Source: Opisthorchis felineus
Lineage: Eukaryota > Platyhelminthes > Trematoda > Opisthorchiida > Opisthorchiidae
DNA: 64,000 nucleotides
Direction: 5' to 3'
Assembly: GCA_004794785.1 (NCBI GenBank)
Contig: SJOL01009565.1
Span: forward strand, 469,182-533,181
Shown here piece by piece: positions 23,701-38,700 of this stretch. How positions within the stretch are numbered: position 1 is the stretch's first letter; every line of letters starts with the position of its first letter. Below the pieces are notes generated by a model, which saw only the letters and a program-made list of their open reading frames with translations, did no database searches and had not been told where the DNA came from. The translations under genes and the position numbers were made by a program.

Positions 23701-26700
23701 CCTTTCCGTGTGTCAGCTTCAGGGTTGCTCAAACTAAACCATCGGTATTCGACTTCGTCCCACCAAAGACATAAACAGCACCACAACACCGGACGCGCAG
23801 AATACCTCGCACCGTCCGTTATCTACTACCACGATACGAGTAAGACTTCCGCACCAGAGTATGTGTAAGTCGCCTCGCTAGTAATAAGTAAAACAGAATG
23901 AGTTGCCCGCTGATCCAGAATGTGACACACTCTGAAGGGTTGAAACGCAGCTTGATTCTATCAGGTGGATTTCTCAAAGGTGGATTTGTACCTTGTGGGA
24001 GGAAATAATAAGCATCCCACCCGATGAATGGAGGAGGCAACGAAAGAGTTGTAGAATGTTTACCAGATTTTTTCCGCCCAGAATAACTGCGGAGAATGCA
24101 AGACGCATTTGGACTTGCTCCAACCTAAGGCTCAGATGGATCCCATCCAGTACTGGACGACAAAGCAATATGTGACTCGAATGGGATAGCCCAGCACCTA
24201 CCAATCTTGTGCTTCACTTGGAGGGCTATCACAGTGAATATAAGCAAGCGTACTCAAGGTGCAGGTGACACGGTTTCTATTGTCTTTCTCCAGAAGACCA
24301 AAGAACATCAACGAGTAATTTTTACTCAATATGATCCGTGGATGAGTCTTGGTTTTCTAAAATAGGTTTTCTTAGGTACTAAGGTTGAACCGATGAAGTT
24401 ATTGGGAAGTTAACAACACTCAGAGCGGACGAAATGATACTTCATTCAGTGTGATTTTATTCCACGCATCAAGAAGCCTCTACAACAATACAGCCACTAT
24501 TTGGTGGAGTTGCCTTGCGTACCAGCTCTCTGAGACATCAGTGCTTCCTGAAACCGATCCAGAGGACCGTTCCGATACAGGAGATGTTGCGGAGGACTAA
24601 ATTGGTCCGCGAACGAACAACTACTGCACCGAGTATCTTCCGAATTCTTGGCCCTTCAGTTCAAAATATTCCTATTTACGGCCTTTCTGGCAACAGTTGT
24701 CATGTCAGCTTCAGGCAGAGGCCAAGAGTTCATCGTATTCTAGTCGCGCCTAGCGCTTTTTACAAGTAACACTTTCCACGAATTAGGATAATGGATAACA
24801 AACAACCCAAGTAGCTGTGTGCGTGCATGAAATGCATTTCTATCAATTGAACCCGAGGGTGAACAAAATGTCTTGGTGTTTAAGTGGAACAGAACGAACG
24901 TACAAAGTAACTATAGTGAATAAATTGTTGGCATCCCTGATGGTTGCCGTAATTTCCTCGTCAGTGTTTGGGAATGAGGGCAGTAAAGGCGAAAAAAGAA
25001 CGCGGTGGGCTAATTGAACGATGGTCCTAGATGGGGGCCATTTTAGCCAAACATCTCATAATGGAAGCTAATTACCGTCATGGTGGATTTTCTCCAGTTT
25101 TAAGCAGACTTGATTAGACCGTTTTGGTTTACTTTATTTCAAATTATTTTCTGGCAATTTTCTCCGGATAGATAAGAATCCTAAAACGTGGCAGTGTTGC
25201 GAATCACGAGTAGATCAGTTGCTCTGATTCGTTTTTGGTCTGTTCGGCGAGCCTGGAGGTTAGAGTGCAAAACGGTCACCGATAGTCAAGGTGAAAATAT
25301 CCATCCGACCGCAAACTGATGATGTCTCCTTAGTTGGTAATGAAACATTTGCCACACTTGAAGAACAGACCAAAATCCAGCGTGAAGGTGTACTTAGGAG
25401 ACTGGGTCATTCTCTGTGTGGCCGCCCGTTCATCATGGCTATCAGCTACACAGTACCCTTGATCGCATCTCTTCTAAAATGTTGGTCAGTAGACAAAAAT
25501 TTGAGTATGATCCTCCAAGCTGTCGATGTCTAGGGCTTGAAAAGCCGCCAAAATTTGCTTCTAGAAATGGACGAAATCCGTAAAGTTCACACAGCCGTGA
25601 CTTACGGAACAAAATTAATCACATGTCACATTGGCCGTTGCGTGATGTCATCGGGCTAGAGATTTTGTTCATCACATAAAAAGAGGTGGACAAGACAAGC
25701 CAAGCTAGTGCTGACAACATCCGTATTTCTTCACCATAACCTGAATTTCTCTCAATGACAATTCTTCTGCAGGGCTCTGCTCCATGGCCACGAGTGACAC
25801 AGCATAGAAAGTCCACGGTTGCATACCTTCACCCATTCCTGCCAATTTAATGAGCCTATTCCCCTGCCTTATCTGTGTCCTTTACCTCCTCACCTAATTG
25901 GCAAACAATCTCTTTTGGTGCGCTGTCTTGATGCTTTATGAATGGACCTTTATGGTGCTTCCGCTTCTGGACGCTTTTGACTAGGATCATATGATGACTC
26001 GATAGTTGCTGCACCGGAAAAAAACGAATGTATACACATGTAGATACACAACACCTCAGTGATCGAAACGGACGTACAACAGAGTACAGTGACGGGCACA
26101 TGAATCTGCGCAACTCGTGGACGCACATGCCTGAACAGAATCAGACTCGTTTGTCACCAGCGTACCTACCACAGACCATCACGGAAGCCCTAGAAAACTG
26201 CTCGGGTAGGTTTCACCAATTTTCAATCAGCTTGCAAAAATAGGTCTGCTCTAACTTCTAGTGGATGTTTTGTCCGTCGTACCGTCGTACTAAGAAATAA
26301 GAAAAACAGTAGCCAACCGACTACGATATTACAGCCTGGCTATCCATTCCGATTTAAATTTTGTAGCCATGGAATCCTCATAGAGAATATTTTGATGAAA
26401 ATTTACCCGTATGAAGTGCGATACCTTGCTGAAACCTCAATAGACTGGTCGGCGGGGCCAGAACCTTGATGTGAAAAAATTATCGCCGATGTGTGTTTTA
26501 TGGCATCGTGCATACACTGATATTCCTCAGTATCATCTACAGAAGAACGCCAGTGTTCAGCGGTGAAGCATAGCTGTCGTAAAACCGTCATTTAGTTGAA
26601 GGCCTTACTGTGAATAAAAGAATAAACGTGGATGAGTGATGAGCTCCGAGATAACGTAGACTGACGTCTATTAAAAGGCCTCCCTGTATGTGTCCGCCGA

Positions 26701-29700
26701 CAGTGGATCAAACACTGTTGACCATCCTAGGTGAGACTGTTTTGTTCGAAACTAGCCAGCTGTGACGGACCAGGAAAATTTCTACTAGCTGTTTGCTCGT
26801 ATATCGCTACATAGTAAGAATTCGGACGCTGAGTCGGTACTTTAAGACAGTGGGCATAATTAGTGTCTTCTCCGGGTTGAATAAATATTTCTCAAATCTT
26901 ACAGACTCAATTACCATATCTACACTCCAGTTTTAGCAAATCTACTAGGCTTGTTTACAGACAGACTGTTGTTTTCCGTGGTTATCTGGTTACCTGGACG
27001 ACAATAACATTCATAAGCCCTAGTAAAACGACACCATAGCCACTGCCATCATCAGGCTAAGACACATCTACGAACCAGACAAACACAAGCAACCTTGAGG
27101 GGTGTGATCGTACTGTTGTTGGCAGGTGCCGCCTAGCTCGTGACAAGCCAGGTCAAGTAGACAATGTGATATCAAAGGAATGTGCGTACAGACTGAGATC
27201 CTGACTCCGGAAACAATCGTCCAAACGGCTGCCAAAATGTCGTACACGCCCTATGAGTGCACTGGAATTTTGATGAGTGCCACAAGACTCTTAGTCCCAC
27301 CAAGTGATCCCGGTTAACCCGTTCCGTACTTGTATTTCGTTGGTCGGTAGCAAACAGTTGAAAAGTCCAATATGTACCAATAAGTGAATCCTAGCTCACA
27401 TCAACTTACAAACGTAATGAAATGAAAAGTGAGGAAAGGAAGGAGGATCATCGGTTTTACGAAACATGAAAAGCACCTTGAAACAAGGCAGACAACAAAT
27501 CATTCGACCCCGTTCAAATTAAGCCAGACGCACGCCCAGCAAATAACAATGCTAACCGCCAGAACAAAAAAGGGAACTCTCATAGGGAAGACCCCTGTCA
27601 AATGGAAGTAACTAGAGAAATGTACTGTGTTCAAAAGACCTCAGATTAAGGGCATTTTATATTGAAGTGAAACACGTGTTACTCGTGGTCATCGCGGGAA
27701 TTGCGCCATAATTGGCACAACAAGCATTCTGATGAGGAGCTGCTGGACGCAAGGGAATAACGAAAGTACGACACTAAAAAAGACGAAATTGGTTGCGTTG
27801 ATGAAATGCGTATTGTCGTCATCATAATTTTTTTCTAACTTACCAGTCAGCCAAGTACAGTAAACAAGACGTCGCTGCTCACCTATGCATTGGTCTAAAT
27901 CTTTTGCCCCCGGAGTATCATGACAAAGAAGACAATGGCCGGTTCATAACTTCTGCGTCACCAGGAACTACGTATCATCATGCAATTAGATCTCGTAGTT
28001 TTCAGTCCCACTCTCAAGTAGACTGAAAAAATCTGAAGTACCATCAGAAATGTAAAGAAACTAAAACCAATGAGTATGTCTACACTGTGACAAACATAAA
28101 GAAGTGTCGACCAAGACAACCATTCAGAGTGTGCCAAGTGCTTTCTAAGGGTCACTGGGCCAAATGTTTGGAACAGATTGTTCCAAAATCTGCTGTCTGG
28201 ACAGTGACATGAGGTGGTTTCTTGCGCTCATTGCTTATTTATTTCCATCAGAAAATCGCTTTTTAATAACATGCCACGAAACTCACCACCCGCTTTCGGA
28301 GGGTATCAGTAATCTATTGACGGAAACCTATTCCCTTCCACAGTCTAAGAGCGAAGAATTGTGGGAACTTTACGAATTCGTGTTTTTTAATACATTGCCG
28401 GTATTTGTTTGAGGTTAGGGCTTAGCGTGTATCCAGATTATGGGTAACCAGAAAAAAACGAAGGAGTATGAAAGGAGTACGTTTGTAGTTATTTATTCAA
28501 GACACAAACTTTGATGTCAACGTTGTCATTTCAAGATCCCTGTTCAGGAGGGACAGTTGTCCGAGGTGGCTTTCCTTCAGATAATAGTATGAAATAAGAC
28601 GATGAACACGCATCCTTCGGACCAGCCTAAATAGCTCTCTCCTTGGTAGCGCTCTATCTCACTTTTAAGGAATAACGTTTTGGGGCCCTATTTACTTACT
28701 TCTTTGCGGCTGGCGTACGCACAAGCTGATATGAGGGAAGTCCATCAGCGAGCTATTTTTTCCAGAAACAAAATTGGACAGCATCCTTGAACGGAACTAG
28801 ATTTTGTCATCAATCGCTTTCTGAGGCGCATTTGGTGGTTCCTATATATAACAAATTTTTCTCAACACATAGAACTTCTTCAGTCTACCTCTTCGCTATG
28901 TCAGCTACAACACGACAGGCTGCTTTTCTCTCCTCGCTCCTGCAGAATGATATGGTTTGTTTTTTAGTTCTGTACTACTTACCCAGTCAGTGGGCACGCA
29001 GGAAACTCTGGAACTTGACTGTGGTGCCAAATTCACATTTTCTATTACTACACACAAGCACTACATCAAAATCTTCTTCCAGCAAGGTTGTACTCAAAAA
29101 GCACTCTATTACTGAAGAAAGCCACACGTTCCAGAGCAAATTTATGTATTTCTGGTTGGGATGACTTATCTTGGAGCACAGAAGCAGGCCTAATACGATT
29201 TATTTCAGGCTTTTGACCCTCAAACAATTACTTGTTTCATCAGACCAGATAACCATGGTCGGACATTGATGCGCTTGTGTGCATTTTAAGGCGCCCCAAA
29301 GTGTCAGATCCTTGGGCTGGATGATTACTGTTGTCAATAGTTGGACCACGAAAACCATACTTCAGAGCGTGCCCTTGCATTGATTCAGTGACACCGGTGC
29401 CCAAATCAAATATTTCCGCACAGATACTAGTTACTGCCAACCTAGCTGATCAACCAAAACTGTAGTTTCGAACGCGAGGTAGCATATGTGAGAATGGGAC
29501 CTTTCAGGCTACATGGAATAACCTCTGGTGAGCAGTCCGTTAGTGTGAACACATTTGGAACCAAGTCATTTCGTGTTAGACTTGGAGGCACACTCCACTG
29601 GTGCGGCAGTGTTCGTAATATCGTCAACCACAAAGCATATACCTTACGTACAGCGGTTCCAGCAGTATCAACAACAGCTTAACTCATTGAGGTGAAAGTG

Positions 29701-32700
29701 AGATAGCTGTGTGCTGTTGTTCACCGCCCAAGGATGCCGATAGCCGACCCCCGTATCCTTTGGTGTAACGAAGTCTTGATGTTCCGTATGTTTGGGGCTG
29801 CCAGTATGTTTCCGGGCGAATGCTGTCTGGGGTTGATATGACTTTATGGTACCACAAGCTAATCAGGGCAGTTTTCATATTTTTTTTCGCTCGTTTGCCT
29901 CGAAAACATACCGTCCGAAATTGACTCAAGTAGTAGAAACAGGCTGGGTGTACGGTTGTCCCAGAATGCACAAAAGTATCCTTTCGTTTGAACAGCTTTT
30001 TGTAAACAAACTGATGTTAGTTTTCATTCGATGGTGTGGAATGATAGTAGAGTTGGTTACTTTCAAACGCCGATATCCCCAAGTGCCCGCAGTTATGTTG
30101 TACAATATCACACAACCAAACAAACGCGTCTGACGATCCTGATGAAACACTTGTAACTGTAGGTCATCATCTAGTCATGTGGAGTGCAGCATCGAGATAA
30201 CACCATTTGCCATAGTTTTTCGCACAACAGGAGACATCAAAACATTCCGCGAAAGTTACCCTGATACGTTATCACAACAATCAACACATAAAAACAATCC
30301 CAACGTGTGCCAGTTGCAGATAAAAGCAGCGATAGGTGGGACCAATTACCGTTGTATCAGCACAATGGATATGACGGATGCGGTTGTATTTTGCTTATCT
30401 CTATTGTTTTCGGTGATAACCAATCGCCTATATGACACAATCCAGTAAATGCGACAATCCATCGATGTGGTAGCGACTGATTGGTTCCGAATTAAGCAAT
30501 TCATCCAAAAACACCAAACTGATTTTCCCTCGGTCCTTGCTTTTAACGCTGTTCCTGGGTTTACCGTTGGTTCCTGTTGTCACTATTGCTATTAATAGCG
30601 CTATATCCTTCCTCGCCGAATGAACCATCAGAGAAAACCAAAAAACATTTTATGTTGAGGAACGTCTAGATAAAAATATTGCTTAAGAAGAGCTCCAAGA
30701 GACCAACCAAAGGTGGTGTATTCCTGAGTTAAAACCATATTTCAATCGAGCTTCAGCGATGTAAGTGAAGCCAACCAATGTCGAAGTCCTGTTCATCAGT
30801 TTTCTCCTTTTTGGAAATCATTAGCAGCTCAACCTCACGATTTTCCAGGAAGATTCGAACCCACAGCTTCCGGGTTGTAAGTCTGAACCGTTCGACCACG
30901 AGCGGATGATCAGCAGTGTGATTATCTCACTTGAAAAGGGTATGGCACTACTAATCCTTCAGTTAAAGAATAAATGTCACATGGTCACGTGTTGGCGGGC
31001 TCGTCGCGCGACGAGTTCTCAGGTGGAATTATTCTCTCTTCGGAAGCACAAAGTTTGCTGACAGAGTGGGATTTTTAAAATTTTCAAGATTACATTAGCC
31101 GGTCATAGCCGAACGTCTAGTCTTCAACCACCGCCCGGTAGGTCGTGCGCTCGGATCACCTTGAAAATTCGTGAGATGTGCACGGCTGATCATTCGCAAT
31201 AGGAATGAGAAGGCTGTACAGTGCTCGTTTAAAAGTAGTAAGGCAAAACTGAGCGTGTCACAATCATGTGTGAAGTGATCTTCCAATAAGCCATCATATT
31301 TCTCTCAAGTGTAGCAGTGCGGTCGTATAACACCACTTGATTCTGAAGGATTACCGCAAATTTCTGAATTCACCAGTGTTTTCAGCCGAATTTTTCGGTA
31401 GTAACTGGCAAAACATTTCCTTTTTTAGGGTAGTTTCAGCGGAAACCTAAAATCAAGGGATGAAAAATCTCTTTGAGAGAACCACCTATTCTTAATCACA
31501 AAAAGTCAACTCTCATGGTCGCATTGGTCTATCAGAGCCCGCTTCTAATTCATCCTCTAGAGCATATTTCAATGTTAAACTCCCTCTTCGAAGAAGTTGC
31601 CAGCAGAAGAAGGAAAGAATTGTAGTTAGAAACCTCATTCGGATACGCACCTACAGTAAACTGTTGACAAACAGACGATTAACCCTATCAACAAGAAGTA
31701 CCCTCATTTAATTTCCAGAAGTGAGTACCCACTAGTTAACCTTGTTACCGCAGTACCGAGACAATAACTCTAGACGTACTGCTTTGTCGGACTCTTCTAT
31801 TTACCTGCACTTTGCGCAACGCTGGATCGATTTGCATTGTGTAAGAAATGGAAGCAATCAGCCAGTTGTAGTCCGGCGTAGCTCTCTTACTCCCTGCCTT
31901 AACGGACAAACAGGACTACTAAATGCCAACGAACCAATTGGGTCATGGCCTGCGTACACGGTTGCTACGTGAAAAAATTGGACCAACCTTGTGTTCTGTC
32001 TCGATCAGGAGTGTCTGATGGCTGCCATTGTGATTGTGAAAAATAATCTCATCCATCCGACAGCACTCTGAAGATTCCCCCTGACATAGTGACGAAACGT
32101 TTGCAAGTCAATCGCAAAGCTCATAGAAGAAACCAGGTGCTCGAACAAAGCTGTTGTAGGCTATCAATAAATTTCTTCTTTTAAGCAACCAAACTCTGCT
32201 CTCAATGATGATGGGTACATATACATAACAAGAAAGTTAGATCGATTTATAATTTAGATTTCCTACTCTCTACTGGAGTAAACGTACCTGTTTCCACTTG
32301 GAAATAAGCGACTGGAACTGCCTTCTCATGGCTGGTTTTGCCCTACTGTGACATCTTCCCGTAATCCACGTATCAGCTGAACTCTTCTCCGTCTCATTCG
32401 TTGTCAAAAGATGCTTCATTACAGAGCTGTAGCATGATAGGATCGGAGCGGTTACGTGAGTACGCGTGAATCGGGCATACTCGTAGGTATCCAATTGTGA
32501 CTGAGCAAAACTTGATGTTCTATGGATGGAACTGTTGATCGAGTTTGGCTGACAGCGTGTCCGTTTTATTCGAGCTTCGAGCTCACACAGCCAGTTGGAA
32601 AGTGTAAGCCAAGCCTGCTGAATAGCTGTTGCAACATCCATTGCACTCTGTTTCGAAAATGGTGCCGATAAATATCGGTAAAAGATAGTTTACAAAGCAG

Positions 32701-35700
32701 GTTGTTCAGACAAAAGATTAAAAAAACAAGTTCACAGGCGAAAACAACATCAGGATATACATTATCTGATTTCTCTTGGGTCAGTTTTACACTACTGGGT
32801 GGAACATTGCGTCTTGGCTAAAGTGCGATATTTTCAGAGACACATTAGTTGATTGGCCACTTCTAATTGTCGTATCTTCCAACCCAAACCGGCTATCTCG
32901 TCACGTATGTTTGGAGCCAGTTTTTAGAACAAAACTTTTGAACGAATTACTGAGAAATTTCATGGAATTTCGCCTAGGTCGCTCTCACACTACTAACAGA
33001 ACTGTTGAGCAGACACCACATCAATGGTCTTGGCAATAGTTTGCCGAAAATAAAACCTGCGATGACCAGCCGCGGCCAAATTTGTCCGCAGCATCTATCG
33101 ATTGGCCTCGTGTAAATCACTCTAATTAGTAACCCCAAGCGCACACATGGAGCTTCATTAAAATACATCTCTTCCGGCTACTCTGATGATATCAGAACTA
33201 TATTAGGTCGCGCTTACCATTTTACAAATTCTTGGTCTGACTGTCTTACAATTCAAACTAGCTAGCTCTTGGTTGCGGCTCACTACTGCCGTGCTGTCAA
33301 ACATTTGTGTGAGAACGATCATAATGTATTCAGTTATTCTGATGCTTTTCAAGACGCATCATTTTTTTGCCATTCTACTCCGGATAGCTAGGTGAGCTGT
33401 GGATGTGCACTGGACGACAGACTGCTGCGTCATTTCGATGCAGTTGGTCCATACACTACGTTCCGCTGAAATCCGTCTCTGGGGGTTTCGGATCCTTCGG
33501 AAATATAAGATTGTAGGTTACATGCTGCCGGCATGGAAACAAGCATCAAAACCGCCATCTACAGACCAAAGGTGAAACAGGGTCGGCTATCGACCTTTCA
33601 TCATAAAAACACCCATATGATGTTGAGCTCATAGATATTCTCAAGAATCGCAATGGCTGTTACGCAGGAAGATCTGTTGGAACTTTGCTACCCCAAACGC
33701 TAGGTTGTAGTGGGACGTAATGGCTCGTCCGCAAGCCAAAGGGCTGTCACAATCAAGCTGAAACTGGTTTTCAGTATGTAGTGCCTTCAACCAAATTCAA
33801 AAAAGAGTTTTAGAGTGTTTTGGGGTGCACACTTGTGGCTCTTGATTTGCTGCATTAACTCTGGTGTGTCCAGTCACGAAATATCACAGTTTGTCTTTGA
33901 TTTATTTACCGCTGGATCTCTGACTTCAGTATGCTGAGATATCATTGAAGACGTATCATTCAGCTTCAACAACTCACATTCAACACTAGACCTTCACCAC
34001 AGAGAGTTCTTTCTGCTGAGGTATGCGGTCGCAATTGACCACACTAATCCTTCCAAGATAAAGGACAATTATGCAGGATCAAAGTTTACGGTGCAGTTAG
34101 CCGGCGTTGCATATGTCACATCAGATAACCCTTAGAATGATTATTTACTGTTCAGGTGCAATGAAATAATTAACGGACTTCTGCTGCAAAACTGGAGAAG
34201 ATAAAACCTTACTTCAAGAACTTTGCTGCGCAGCTCCAATGCAACCCGCAGACGTATCATTCTCATTCTCAAGTGCAACGGTACATCTCGGCGTGAATCA
34301 TCAATCGGAGCCGGTTCACTAGCATTCCAAATATGCATTCTTTTGTCCAATTCCTCTGACAACAACTGGAAAATGGACATACGAGAAAATCAAGCGATCA
34401 TGAGTTTGACTTGGTTGGAATAAGAGCGTTCAACAGAAAGGTGGGTGAACTATTGTTCTGTTTCCGAGGCTCACACCTTTTTACCTCAGCTCTAGCATCT
34501 ACACGGTAGGAAAAATCTTGACCACATGGAACTCCATTGGTACAACGTTGCGGTAGAAGATGTCCACTACCAAAACACCCAAACCAGATATCACATTTGC
34601 ATCCTTCAGATCACTCCCACGTGGAGGTTAGGGCTAGATAAAACCATGTCTCAGCAAGGATCATTTCTTAGCAAACGGCAAAATAAAGCTTAGAAAAATT
34701 TACAATTAACCGCCCTAATAAGTAAAATCTAGATGCTACTTATGAATGTTGAGCAGTGATTTGTGGAAAATACAACCTACATGAACAGAATGAGGTTAAA
34801 TCGGACCGCTGTGTTTACCTGTTAGTACTGTACAATAACGGACTAGTCCAATGGTGCTAAGGCTATTCTAAGGCTGCAATGATATCATCGTTCGCGGAAG
34901 ACTGACGAGAAAGTGAAGTAAAACATAGCTGAACGTCAGAAGTATGCTGTATCATTACTGAACTGATCTATTTCGATTAAAATACTGGGGAGAAAAAGAT
35001 ATTGTGGGTTAGATAAATGTGATTAGCAGGAGAAGAATATTGTTTGTTGGTAGATTGTGGTCCAATGAGGTCTGGTGAGGTTCCCCTGAAAAGAAAAGGC
35101 TGTAATCACTGTTCCAATTAGAACAAGGTAGGAAGAATAGCAAGGTTACGCCATGAATTCATTTCGTGCACTGCCTTCGGCCACAGAACGTATAAAACGG
35201 TACAGGTACAGAGTACAGTACAATTTACAACCTCTATACAAGTCTAAAACAACGTCACAAACGTGGCCTCTCAGAGTGACCCTTAGGTGTTTCTGACCGC
35301 AGAAGTCAGGTCTAAAACAATCATTGCATATGGTCTTGAAGGTCATACAGTCTGCTGGCTGCTTCATGCTGAGACTAGGAACAATGAGTTGAGTTTCACA
35401 TTGTGCAGTGTGTCGAATAGGTGGCTGACGATCGAGGATTTGAACTTACATTCGATCACTATGGCGTTAGGGTCGGCTAACGTGGTGTGGAGTGTTCTAG
35501 GAACGTGCTCTTTGGCTCGCATTTCAGGCCTGAATATGCTAAATGTAAGCTTTTTGTAAACCAAGGAGAACATTAAACAGATCCTCGTAAGCAACGAGTC
35601 AAAGGTAGAAGACGCAAATTGCTGACTTATTACTTTGCAGCAGCCACTCAATAAAACCCAGGTTAAAGGTAGACAGTGGGAGAACTTCTGATTATGAAGA

Positions 35701-38700
35701 ATCCATGGAGGAAATATGCCGAACAAATATACTAAAGGTTGCGCAGCAACACGTGAGTCTGCTGGATTGTACTATTTCACAGGCCAGGATATCGGATGAC
35801 TAATCGGATCGCTCACAAAATGCTGCAAATAACCTTAACTGTTCAATATTCTGTCATCCAACGGACCGTGCTTGCCAAAAAAGGACGTATAGAGTTCATA
35901 CCAGCAAAACAATGGAAAAAATATATTGCTATTAACAACAGTACCGTGTAAATGTCCAACCGATCAATGACATTGCATTGCATTGATGAAAGAAAGAATA
36001 TACAACAACTTTGACGTATAAGACCACCGTTCTCACTCACCCGAACTTCATCTTGGATTGAGTGTACCAGCGCGGTGTCCCCGTACACGGACACAAGTGA
36101 CTGTAGATCACTGGTGGAGAAACCGCATTCACGAAGTCGTGAATCATCCTTGATACAAATTAATTGTATATTGGTAGTTTTGAATGTAGTGCTCCATTTG
36201 AAAGACATCAGTTTGATTATATCCGGACCTAATATGTCCGCGTTGGAAACTGACAGTATTTTCGAAACGGAAAAAGAGATTTTCAACGTAGATTCAAAAG
36301 TCCGGATCCATTCGCTTAGTTTCTCACACGCTTCCGAATGCGCGCCTCGATCCAGCAAAGCTTTTTCACAAGCCAGTGAACTGAAACGCAACGGAACAAA
36401 TCTGGTTACATTTGGGGAGTTTATGTGGTGTCTCTTTTCCTCAGAAGGCGACAAAGATGGACATTCGTGTATCGAATCATGTCCACGAACATGTTCTTTG
36501 TGTGGTAATATAAGGCTACCACCTCCACATCAACGACAGAACACTGTCGTGCTGTCAGTCAATACAAGCAACCCGGACTAGCACTGACAACCGTGTCGCA
36601 TGTGTATTTTTTCATAGTGTAGCGAAGGCAAATCACTGAGTTGAGGCGAGGGTAAGGTCTATCTGTAGCTGCCTGGACAACTGATCTGGTTGCCATGGCT
36701 ACGGACTTACATCGGCTGTGTACTAATGGCCAGTTATGAACACCCATTGAGGCTTCCAGAGCTGCGAGTTAAGAGAATTCCTTATCTGCCTCACAATCCA
36801 TTCAGGCTTCATCTCGGACCCAATGGGGCACACTATCGTCAGAAGCATGATGTCACCATGGGGTCAACTACTACTCGCTGATTATTTACTGCAACACTGA
36901 GAAACTACAATACCACATTACATATACGTCACAGTTCTACCGGTATCACATATTTTGACGACATAGCCCGCATCGTTGATGAAGAATTCGGCTCACATAA
37001 AAACCGCACCAAAATTTCTTCAATCCAGTTCGGTTAGGAGTGTTAACCACTCCATAGATTCTTCAATACTCTGAATGCCCGACTGGCAGGGAGTACTGCT
37101 TTCGTGCTTGAATCGTCAGCTTCCCCAAATTACAAAATAAGTAAAAAAGAAATGAATGGGTGACGAGGCTCTGATGATTACATCGCTTAGTATAGAGTAG
37201 GTCTGGACATTTGATCAGGCCTACGTCGGGTCCCACGCCTCTCACATCCTTCACAGCTAAATTTCGTCCCGCCTCTTGGTAGTACTGGACTGACCAACTC
37301 GTAGTTTCGATCTCTATCCAAATGAGGTTTTGTAGAGTGCGCTGACATAGAATCTATGACTTAAAAACACATCCATTGGCCATCCTGAAACTCGACTGCT
37401 GTTAGATGTTATCCACACAACCATGAAAGTGCAGTGAAGTGATTTACGACTGTTCTGAGACGAAAAGGGGCGATAAAATGGTCGGAGTTACTCTCCGCAA
37501 GACGGTACCATGGGGGGAGTTCTATGAGTTTGTCCGCTTATTTTTCACTACTTGTTGCTCCAAATTCAGTCGACCGAATTAACATCCTTCCAAATTCTGA
37601 GTTGTTGGATGCTGATCGGTCACCAAGAATTGAGTGATTTTTTAAATCATAGGTAGTCCTGACACCTCGCCCTAGTGTGTACGATAACAATAGATCTAAT
37701 GATTCAACAAAGGTATGCTTACCGCTCAGCTTGCTTCCGAAAACAGGCATACCACAAATGTCTCAAGTCGGTCAACATGTTGTCAATAATTCCTCTCTCG
37801 GGATCCGATTGTGTGCACCGATCGCGCAGATAGCATCCCAGTCGTAACACAGCCCAATAGTTGGCAGATTCTCTTTGTAAATCCCACCTTGGCTGCAATA
37901 AGGAAAAACAATAGTCACCTGAGGTTTCTAGGATAAATAGGTCCAAAGATGTTGCCCCACAACTTCTCGACGGTGTTTAGGAAAGCCCTGAGTGTCAAAC
38001 GGTTTGCAAAAAGCAAGAGTTGGATGGAAAAATTCAGTCCCAACAAAGCGTTTTCCGAAGCCAAATTTAGGCAGCCAATATCTGTCCTCAAGTAGCAGTG
38101 GAAACACACGTCGTGCAGACCACATATCAAATTTAGAAGGTTCGTGAGTGGACCGATGGTTCCCGAAACTGTTGCATCACGAGTTGGGCTAATGAATCAG
38201 TTCATATCAAAGATGGACCCCATAGCTTCCATATTTAGTGCACTTTCCGTCGGTTCAAGATCAGTAAGACGTGACTAACTGATATTGATCATCGTACTCC
38301 CACCCAGTTTTACAAATATCTGACAGTGGTACTTTGGATAATGTCTCAAATTTCTATCACTTTCTGTAGAAAAACCTTCTACCGATGTAGATCTTGTATA
38401 AGTTAACATTGCACCATCACCTACATAAATTTTGACGGCTGCTACTCACGCCAAGCTTTTTTGTCACCTCACTCCAGTTGTGTGAGCAGCAGCAATATTA
38501 GAATGGCCCGGGTCAAGCCATATGTTTCGATAATGAACTAGAGACGACTATGCATCTCTATCACACCGGCACAATCGTTTGTGCACTACGGACACTGTGA
38601 CTTAATCTCATGTCTTCGTTTTACTTATAATGACTTGGAGAGATCAGGCCGTGACTTTCATCTCTTTCATGCAAGAGGTCAGGGCCAAGAAGTACGACCG

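Larger units (their letters stand above)
23101..32287 (-). other. Interval with unplaced exon(s), mostly intron
   Basis: The exon on its 5' side ends in phase 0 and the exon on its 3' side needs phase 1, so at least one coding exon is here. Candidates are listed at 25894-26008 and 26425-26573. A further minus-strand segment after attggcag near 25840 ([20 protein letters not shown] onward) is also protein-like, with phase 1 to 0. Another, after tcgtccag near 24139 ([17 protein letters not shown]), also runs 1 to 0. Neither fits alone. Repeats include a foldback copy at 30.8-31.3 kb. Confidence 0.6.

Noticed and set aside
36075..36581. 168-codon plus-strand open frame
   Set aside because: It lies exactly antisense to the 475-nt rod exon and has no splice or domain support of its own; it is a shadow of coding composition.
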